From NCBI GenBank assembly GCA_949752795.1, contig OX457061.1, positions 32,616,425 through 32,680,424 of the forward strand: a stretch of 64,000 bases of DNA. Reading direction: 5' to 3'. Origin of the DNA: Hyperoodon ampullatus (Eukaryota; Chordata; Mammalia; Artiodactyla; Ziphiidae). Within the stretch, counting starts at the first letter, position 1. Each line of letters starts with the position of its first letter. This document shows positions 56,440 to 64,000 of this stretch, piece after piece. Made by a program: the position numbers and the translations under genes. The notes under the pieces were generated by a model. It did no database searches, was not told the DNA's origin, and saw only the letters and a program-made list of their open reading frames with translations.

Positions 56440-56920
56440 TTTACAGCTGATTTCTCCCTCTTTCGCTGACTGGCTTTTGATCAGGGTTCCAATGGATGGC
56501 TAGCAAAAGCTAATTACAATCCCAACTAATTCACTGTGTCAGTTGTTATTCATTAACAAATTATGTTCCTGACAAACTGCTCTAGTGTGGTACCCTAAGT
56601 ACTGTAATTAAAATCTCAGAAAGTTGCATGTGGGCCTAATTGATTTCCTTAATGTATTACTCAGACTAAACATTCCATTATTTCATGTCTTGATGTTTAT
56701 GAAGGGGTGGAACTGCTGCTGCCACCCAGGCAGCAGATAGATGGGCTCTGGCTTAATGGGGAGCTTGGCTGCTCTTGGGGACTGCCCACTTCCCCAGCAA
56801 ATGACAGCGGGGACTGCTCTCCACCAGAAATATTCACGGAGAAAGGGATGGAGAGTAATTTGACTTGTGTTTATAATTAATTTGTGTCCTTGGATTTCCA
56901 GACTTTGGGGATGTTATAAT
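56440..56920. promoter_or_regulatory. Candidate conserved non-coding element
   Basis: A repeat-free AT-rich block dense in homeodomain-like sites: aaagctaattacaatcccaa, ttattcattaacaaattatg, gtactgtaattaaaatctca, gggcctaattgatttcctta, ttataattaatttgtgtcct. Regulatory role is inferred from composition only. Confidence 0.3.
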
Positions 56921-57209
56921 GATTCCCTAGTGTACTGATGGAGAAATGGAGAGATGCTCCCCGAGGCTGTCATGGCCGCATGTCATATAGCCTCTCCCTT
57001 TCAGCACTGAGCACCACAGGGCAGAATTGGAGAGGAAGCTGGAGACAATGTTTACATTCCATCTAAAGGTGTGTGTGATGCAGACAACTCCAAGTGCATC
57101 TGGCAAATTTGGAATGTTACAGCCAGCCAATATCTATACTGCAGGCCACTGAATTAGACTACATGTACTCATTCATTCATGTGTTCAATAGCCTCTTAAT
57201 GAATACGTA

Positions 57210-57295
57210 GGATGGGCCAGGCCCAGGGCTAGCTAGAGATAAATAAATAAATACATAAAATCATAATAGTGCCAAACATTTATGTATGATACGCC
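57210..57295 (+). repeat. Dispersed duplication, copy 2
   Basis: 86-bp partner of 52135-52228. The downstream flank (aggcactgttctaggaactt) continues naturally as MIR-like text, so this locus may be the older of the two. Confidence 0.92.
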
Positions 57296-57500
57296 AGGCA
57301 CTGTTCTAGGAACTTTAAACATATTAATTAATGTAATTCTTGCTCAGCTCCTGTGAAGTAGGTATACTTATTAGCCTTGTTTTACAAATGAGAAAACAAG
57401 CAACAGAGAAAGTGATGAACTTGCCTAAGGCCACACAGCCAGGATTCAGATCTGAACAGTCTGGCTCTGACTCCTTGCTTGAACCCCTGAACTATTCTCT
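57280..57500 (-). repeat. MIR SINE, antisense
   Basis: Contains gccaggcactgttctaggaa, cttgttttacaaatgagaaa, cttgcctaaggccacacagc and gtctggctctgactccttgc. Well preserved. Confidence 0.8.
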
Positions 57501-57504
57501 TAAG

Positions 57505-57735
57505 TATAATAATAATAACTAATAAGGACTTAGTGTGTCCTCATGAATAACTCTAGACTCACAAAAACCCTAAAATGAGGTAGGTACTGTCATTATTCCC
57601 ATTTCACAACTGAAGACACTGAGGCATAGAAAGGTTGCTTAACTGCCCCAAGGTCTCACAGCTGCTAAGGGGCAGAGTCAGAATTTGGGCCCAGCCCAGG
57701 ACCACAGCCTATATTCTTAATCTCTACGCATCTTA
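57505..57735 (-). repeat. MIR SINE, antisense
   Basis: A second MIR directly after the first: aatgaggtaggtactgtcat, cccatttcacaactgaagac, aaggtctcacagctgctaag. Confidence 0.78.
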
Positions 57736-60700
57736 GATAAAACTAGCAGAGATCTGAGAAATCATATGGGGGTTGGGAGCCTGCATAGGTCAGCCAATTT
57801 AAATAATTAAACTCCAGGTGGCCCTGCCCTAGATTTCCAGTGGATGAAAGTACAGAGCTGGATGTGAAGGCAGATGGTCCGGTGCCTAGGGCTGCCCCTG
57901 ACCTCTATTATCACGCCTCTTGACACTATTTCCCTGCCCTCCGCCTTACTCACTCAGCATCCAGCACAACAGGGGTGGACCACACATGTCTAAGGATAAA
58001 CACATTTCTAAGGAAATGTGTTGCATTATTTGCTGCACACTGTACGTTGAAGAAACTAAAATGTACTTAATTTTGGAACTTCACTTTCATTTTTTTATGA
58101 AGGCAGACATCAAAAACTGCAAACTATAAAAGACAGATGTTTCTTACATTTTCCTGATTTTGAAAAAAAAAAAGGTGTCAGTTGTGAGGTCTTTGGAAGA
58201 ACTAGACTATTTTGTTTGCTGGAACAGGAGACTGGGCTTTTCAATAGGTTATTTCTCACACTGCAGCGATGTGCTCAATGAGGACTCCCATTACCCACCC
58301 ACTGCCCTAAGTGTGAAGTGCTTCATTAGTACTTTCAAGCTCTCCCCTCAGTTCTGGAACCGCAGCTTGACGTGACTCATCCCCGCTACCCTCTGAGTCA
58401 CTTCCTGTGTCACTGGTTCACAGGCTCCCTCATCATGAATTGCATTATTTCTGCTTCTCTCAGACAAGTGCCTTTGCGTACACCCTAACCCAGAGTCAAA
58501 TAATCTACACCCCATAGATCATTTGACTCCCAGACTTCTGCTCCAGGCATCACAAATTCCTTTCCCTCTGGTTTCTCTATGTGCCATCCTTGGGGAGCTC
58601 CTTCTCTCAGCAGTTTCCGCTCATTATTAGGCATGTTTTCCTCTCAGTAAACTGATTGTATGTCCTTCCATTGGACTATCCCACCAGTAGAACAAACTGG
58701 CTTTTCATTCATCCCTTTTAACACGTCATATTCTCCAACTATCTTTAATGTACATATATACATATATTTATATTTTAATATTAGCAGCCAATACTGTAAA
58801 TGTTTGTCATATTACTAAGTTCAAAGAAATTTGAGTTTAAGTTCAAAGAAACATGTAGACATATATGCATCCCTGCAAACTCCATTTTTCACTTCTTATG
58901 CAGGACCTTGGAGCACTGATGACTTAGCTAATAGAAATGCTGTCGAAAGCTAAAAGTCACTTCTTGGGGTAGTGCTACCTTTCTCTAAGAAAGTCCTTAA
59001 AAACACTTGACAGAACTCGGTTGCCGATGACAGATTTTCCCGTCTACACTAGTTACCATTTGCAAGCAGAGAAGGAGGCAATGCAATCATCAGAAAAGCT
59101 TCAACCATTCTTTTCAATTTACTTGATATAAAGGAAAACATCTGGTTTAGGGTATGTGTTCAGAATACAGACTATCTGTGAGGCAGGCATGATGTCGGTA
59201 CCTAGGAAAGACAGAGTCTCTTTTTTCTTTGCTGGAACTGCCATTGGGAGGTTGCTGGCAGCTTCTAGTTTGGGGAGGCTGAGAAAGCTCTCAGAATTTC
59301 TGGAACCGATTCCTTGTTTTTGGAAAATTACCAGGATTGGCTCTGTAGTTTTATAAATATAAAGCAAGTCCCCACCCATTGTCCTTGGCCACTGCAGTGA
59401 AGTCACCATAAATCTGAATGCTGATGCTGCAGATCAAGATGCCAAGTATTCTGTCCAGTGATGTAAGTGGGTATCTTCAGCCAGAACCATGCCCTTGAAG
59501 AGGGTGAGAAATGTTTTGCCTAAATGTGAATCTAGAGCAGGACCACTGGTATTTAAAGAGTAAATTAACACCAAACTTGTGAAATGTATTTTCAACTATT
59601 TGAGTGTTTTCAACTTTTCTGATTAAAAAAAAAGACATTTAAAAAGATATTTTGTATTTTACATAGTATTCCAGTGAACATATGCCACAAATCTAACAAA
59701 TAAATTTCATAAAGCAACACCTGTCCTTATTATGCATAATGCTGATATTTCTATATATTCTTTGTCATTGTTTTTAATGTTGGTCATGTCCCACTGAATT
59801 CATATTATGACCTGTTAATGGGTCACAATTTGCAGTTTGAAAAACATCCAACTCTTGGGTCCAGTGGTCAATCTGTGGAATCCAAGAGATTGGGGGCCTT
59901 AGACTTTGAGGTTTGGGGACCTATAATGATGACAGCATTTTACTTTAAAACACTTCAACATAGATAGGGAGATTTTATATATGTGCCAGTTAGTTTCAGT
60001 TTTAACTCTATGGGTAGCTGGGGCAGTCAGCTAGCATTCTGATATAAAGTCCATCCACCAGTGCCCCTGCTGTCTGTATCTCAATCAATAGTCATACATG
60101 GCTTTGTTCATTTGCACATGGAATGTAAAAAATTGGTTTTTATTGTGGAAAATGGTGTCCTGTTGATCAGCATAACAGATACCAGAAATGAGCTCCTTTT
60201 AGTGAAATTAAAAGGATTTTCAGTCAAATATATTTCAATTTAAAAACGTAAAAAAAAGAACATTTATAGTAAAGATGTTTCTAAGAATGTTTTTAAAAAA
60301 AGTGTTCTTAATATGTGGACTAGTTAAAATATCTCTACCCTCTCTACACGAGCAGGGTGTCAGAATCCAGAGAGCTGGGCAGCCTACAACCCTTGGAAGA
60401 CTTCATTGCTAAAGGTTCCATATGCATCACCGGTGTGTGGCCATTGACGTGGAATGTCCCTGTTGTTGGATATTGATTGAAAGGGTGACAGAATCCTGCC
60501 TCTGCGGTCTTGGCTTTTGTCTCCAGTGAACAGAAGTTTATGCAAGGTGTTCATCAGACCATCCAAAAGGCCAGACAGAGGCTGTGACTTCATCAAGCTT
60601 CCAGAATGACAGTGTGAGTTGTTTTGTGCCTGCTTGTTAGTGAACGTCTGCTCTGTGGCAGTCGTGGTCTGAGACTTGCTTTCAGTATAACACAGTGGTG

Positions 60701-61959
60701 AGTTATATGAGAGTAGCAGATTGTCCCCCACATCAAACTTTTTTGGGTTACCATGTATTCTTTCACATATATTAAAAAAAAAAAAATGAAGAGCTGGGTT
60801 ACCAAATTGATTAAATCCAGTTCATAGGCCCCTTCGGCCCTTGCAAATCTATACAGAGATCAAGGCATCCCGGAGAAGCAGGCCACCTCAGGGGTGAATG
60901 GCTGACAAACACGACCAGAGAACAGATATGTAGAGCATGTGAGTGTCCTCTTGACACCCAGAATTCAGTTGGTAGGAAAACTCAGCAGAGGAAGGATCTT
61001 CAAAGGATGAGAACTTAGGGTCATTTTACTTTAGATCGTAAAGGGAAATATGACCTTCTTTGGTAATCAGAGGCTAGTGAGGCCTGGAAATCCTTAAGTC
61101 ACATTTGGAATCACGGTCTATAACAAGAAGGATTTTGTTCACGTTCCACTCTATGTAAATGTTGGTGTTTTCACTGTGAAGTTCATTTTCTCAGGATAAT
61201 ATTGTGGGAGGAAAAGTGGCAGGACTCCCAGTTGCGCCTAAGATATATCCACTGCTGAGTTTCAGACCATCCTGATGAGTCAAAGAAGGGGACAGGCCAT
61301 AACTGAACAACCACTGAGGAAGGGGCTTTCTGAATTATGGGGTTATTTGGAGATAGCAAGTGGAGGTTTGAAAAGTGTCCAAGAGCAATGAAGATGAAAG
61401 ATTTGGGATCTGCCTTGTACATCACTCCCTGGCCCAGCCCATGAACTATGGGTCTGGTTAGATCTCTCAGGGCTGCAGGCAGAAACAAAAGGAGACATGA
61501 GAATATTGCTCCCAGTGTATTAGACCCGGGGAATTAAGTATAACCCAGATGGGAAGAAGGATCTTCTCTTCATTGCTGTCTGGATCCAACATAGAGAAGA
61601 TTCAAGGGAGTGCAGAGCCACTTGGGAGCTACAGAGTTGGGGTCTGCACCTTGGGTATCACTTGGAGAACAGACAGTGCTGTCACCCAATGCCCTGGGAT
61701 CAGTGACAGTACTGGAATGTGGCCACTGAGAGGCTTTTCCATTGTGCACACTGATTATGTAAGCCAGAGAAAAAGAATTTGAGATCAGTGTCTGTAGACT
61801 CATGCAGTTCGGGGCAAAGACAAAAAATTTTGGTCATTACCCATGCTGAGCTCCACTGTACCTATTTATGCAGGTAAGACCGGAGGAAACTTGGATTAAA
61901 TTTAGGACTCTCATTAGAATTGTGGTGATTCTGGATTCTCCTTCAAAAATAGAGCCTGA
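57736..61959. other. Unassigned sequence, about 4.2 kb
   Basis: No confident repeat or gene. The 58740-59750 part is AT-rich. A 115-codon minus-strand frame at 60384-60731 has a protein-like but unrecognised sequence. Short A-runs (60773-60785) have no detectable flanking duplication. Confidence 0.45.
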
Positions 61960-62420
61960 GACGAGGTCTTGTGCGCGAGCAGTTTATTTGGGAAATGATC
62001 CGGAAAAGTGAGGCCAAGAGGGAATGGCAATACCAGAGTATATTATCAAGTGGGTCACTCTGTGTTACTAGGGCTTGACCCAGTAAGACCCTCTGAGAAG
62101 TCATGTAGAATATGCCTCATTTATCCACCAGCTCTCATCCCCCATTAGAAAAGAGTTGCCCATTGGCTTTAACTCCCCCGCCCTTTCAGGTTCCACGTGC
62201 CTGAGTGGGTTTCCATAGCCATCTCACGGCGCAGCATTAGAGAAGTCCCAGGGCAGGAAGACATGATGCAGGTGAAGTGAGGTGCTGTCAGAATGCTTGC
62301 ACAAAGCTAGTTGCTACAACACCAGCTGGAGTAAAAGGTGGGCTGAGAAACCTCGAGGATGTGGAGGGGCACACACACAGTGATACGGTACATCTCTTGC
62401 ATGGCTCAGATCCACTCTCA
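61960..62420 (+). repeat. Old interspersed repeat, family not named
   Basis: The text acgaggtcttgtgcgcgagc, agtttatttgggaaatgatc, attagaaaagagttgcccat and ggttccacgtgcctgagtgg matches a common mammalian repeat from memory, but I cannot give its name. Confidence 0.4.
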
Positions 62421-62639
62421 TCCGACATTAGTCCCATTCATCAGACAGCCTTCAGTGTGACGGCTTTCTACAGTCTCTACAAAAGCCTTACAGGAGGCTT
62501 CCTGGAAAAAGCTATAGTTGCTCCTGATACAACCGGCATTGCAGGAAGGGGTCCCATAGCGTCAATCTGCTACCAGATGCCTGGCCAATACCTTCCCCAT
62601 ACGTTCACAAGAAACGGAAATTCTCAATTATGCGAATTG
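62421..62639. other. Unassigned sequence
   Basis: Nothing recognised. Confidence 0.4.
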
Positions 62640-62765
62640 CAATTCAGTTTCAAGTAATAGATAACTGACCCAAAGTGGTTTAAACTAAAAAGGGAATTTA
62701 TTGGCTCATCTAACTGAGCAGTCCAGGAGTAGATCTGGATTCAGATAGGGCTGGATGCAAAATAT
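62640..62765 (+). repeat. Old interspersed repeat, family not named
   Basis: Contains aactgacccaaagtggttta, aaagggaatttattggctca and ggattcagatagggctggat, a familiar repeat pattern without a name I can assign. Confidence 0.45.
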
Positions 62766-63339
62766 ATGTGGTATTGTTGCCATAGAACAGAAGGAACTGA
62801 TGCGAGGCAGGAAAAAAAACAGGTGTATATTACATCAACATTTAAAAATTTTACCGATACAATAGATGAAAAAAATAGCATTTTTATTTGCATTTCCCCA
62901 ACCACTGCTGGTCTGGTGGTTGAAGTGGGATTTGAACACAAGTCAGTTGACCCAGAAATTCTTATTTTTTTTACCAATATCCTACACTATATCTTTCACA
63001 TCAGCTCCATTTGGAATCCTGAACTAGAAAAAGGCAGGAAAGAAATAAAACACTGTCTATAAGATCTAAGAAGATGACAAAAGACTTAGAAATTCTGCCT
63101 GGGAAAATTTAATGGAAATGGGGATTTTCTCACTGTTAAATTTGTAAAGGCTATGAAATAATGTAACTTCTCAAGAACTTTTAAGTGTTTAACTGTTGCC
63201 TTTTACTGACGGAGAATCATGAAAAGATTCTGACCAGGCAGAAGAGGAAAGGAATTAGCCAGAGGGAATCAGTTTAGTCATAACAATTACATTTCTCAAC
63301 AGAAAAGGTATAACACAGGGATGGGTATAGTAGACACAC
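62766..63339. other. Unassigned sequence
   Basis: Open for about 98 codons on the plus strand at 62766-63062, but not recognisable. Confidence 0.4.
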
Positions 63340-63870
63340 ATTGTCTGTCTACCCTGCATCCTCCCCTGGTCATGTGGTCCTAACGCAACTGTGAATAGTG
63401 ATGCCACCCTACCCTCAACTCAAGAGTGGTCATGCAGGCCAGGCTGACCAATGAATATGCTCATCCTTCTGGTCATGGTGAACGGTTCAAAGATGGGCAT
63501 ATGATATAAGCAGAGCGATGATTAGTGAAGTAGAAATAGAAAGCATATAACATATTCAAGGAGATTTAAGGATCTATACCCAGGCCACAAAAAAGGAGGG
63601 AAAGGAAGACAAAAGCAGAAAATAAAATAGAAGTAATACCAGTTACCACATGATTTCTTTAGTATGTAATAGAATGTGACATGCAATAGTGCAATTTTCT
63701 TTACTAGTCCAGCAAGGCAAATCTAAGTGGAGTCCTCCCCAAGACTCTTCTGCCAGAGTAATCAGAATACCTCTTTTTCATTGGGGTTGATAACCTGGCA
63801 TCTAAAATCAGCATCATCCCTGAATTTCCAAATCATCTGAGCCAATAAATTTCCTATTTTGCCTGAGTTG
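63340..63870 (+). repeat. Probable old interspersed repeat, family not named
   Basis: cccctggtcatgtggtccta, gctgaccaatgaatatgctc and, after a gap, gagccaataaatttcctatt are phrases from a widespread old repeat; 1331-1680 may be a relative. Confidence 0.35.
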
Positions 63871-64000
63871 ACTTGTTCAGATTTCTGTTTTCCAACAAGA
63901 AGTTTTCGACCAATATACTAGCTCACTCTCAAATCTGTTACAGCTCCTTCTTCTGAGTCTATTTACGTGAGAGGCTTCGTGTGCGGAAGGACGATGGCCA
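63871..64000. other. Unassigned sequence at the window end
   Basis: Nothing recognised before the window ends. Confidence 0.4.

Noticed and set aside
60384..60731. 115-codon minus-strand frame with protein-like composition
   Set aside because: I could not match it to any family, and there is no start context, splice signal or parent gene to support it.
60773..60785. A-run considered as the tail of another retrocopy
   Set aside because: No direct repeat could be found flanking a plausible insert.

Overview
This is about 64 kb of vertebrate, mammalian nuclear DNA with no intact protein-coding gene that I can support. The organism is most likely a cetacean or a close relative. The window holds nine insertions of the tRNA-Glu-derived CHR SINE family typical of whales, dolphins and hippos, several almost undamaged with A-tails and target-site duplications. 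It also holds one related Bov-tA/CHR-like short SINE and a cetartiodactyl-type L1 3' end. The older layers (MIR, L2, CR1/L3-like LINE, MLT1 and MLT2-like LTRs, Tigger, MER5-type hAT MITEs) are shared by placental mammals. Nothing suggests bacterial or viral genome organisation. Most open frames are chance frames; many of the longer ones cross SINEs.

Layout. 0-12 kb: SINEs, L2, an MLT1 LTR, several MIRs, a truncated L1 tail, two AT-rich stretches that look like conserved non-coding DNA (6.8-7.1 kb and 8.6-9.0 kb), and an old CR1/L3-like LINE interrupted by L2. 12-23 kb: two CHR SINEs in opposite orientation about 0.9 kb apart, long L2 tracts, an antisense L1, a long-form CHR SINE, and an ERVL-type LTR carrying microsatellites. 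23-31 kb: a 995-bp Tigger element with TA target sites, a SINE, a GC-richer stretch with the best enhancer-like block (27.33-27.57 kb), a MER5 copy, an MLT2-like LTR and an old unnamed repeat. 31-43 kb: a small palindromic MITE with a perfect 17-bp inverted repeat, an LTR containing a strong G-quadruplex motif, a local 80-bp duplication (32.8 and 34.25 kb), MITEs, an MLT1 LTR, a run of MER5 copies, a 41-bp poly(A) micro-insertion and another LTR. 43-57 kb: SINEs, L1 tails, an unidentified retrocopy inside an old repeat, nested MLT1 LTRs, an RPL23A processed pseudogene abutting an ERV-like LTR, and a SINE nested in a MER5-type element. A 90-bp sequence at 52.1 kb recurs at 57.2 kb. 57-64 kb: MIRs, mostly unassigned sequence, and remnants of old repeats.

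The genes do not work together as a system, because there are none. The window reads as intergenic or deep intronic DNA. The most useful leads are the retrocopy at 45.9-46.1 kb, the two dispersed duplications, the candidate enhancer at 27.3-27.6 kb and the protein-like minus-strand frame near 8.9 kb. Family assignments rest on remembered consensus sequences, not on a search. Element ends are approximate unless a target-site duplication is given.
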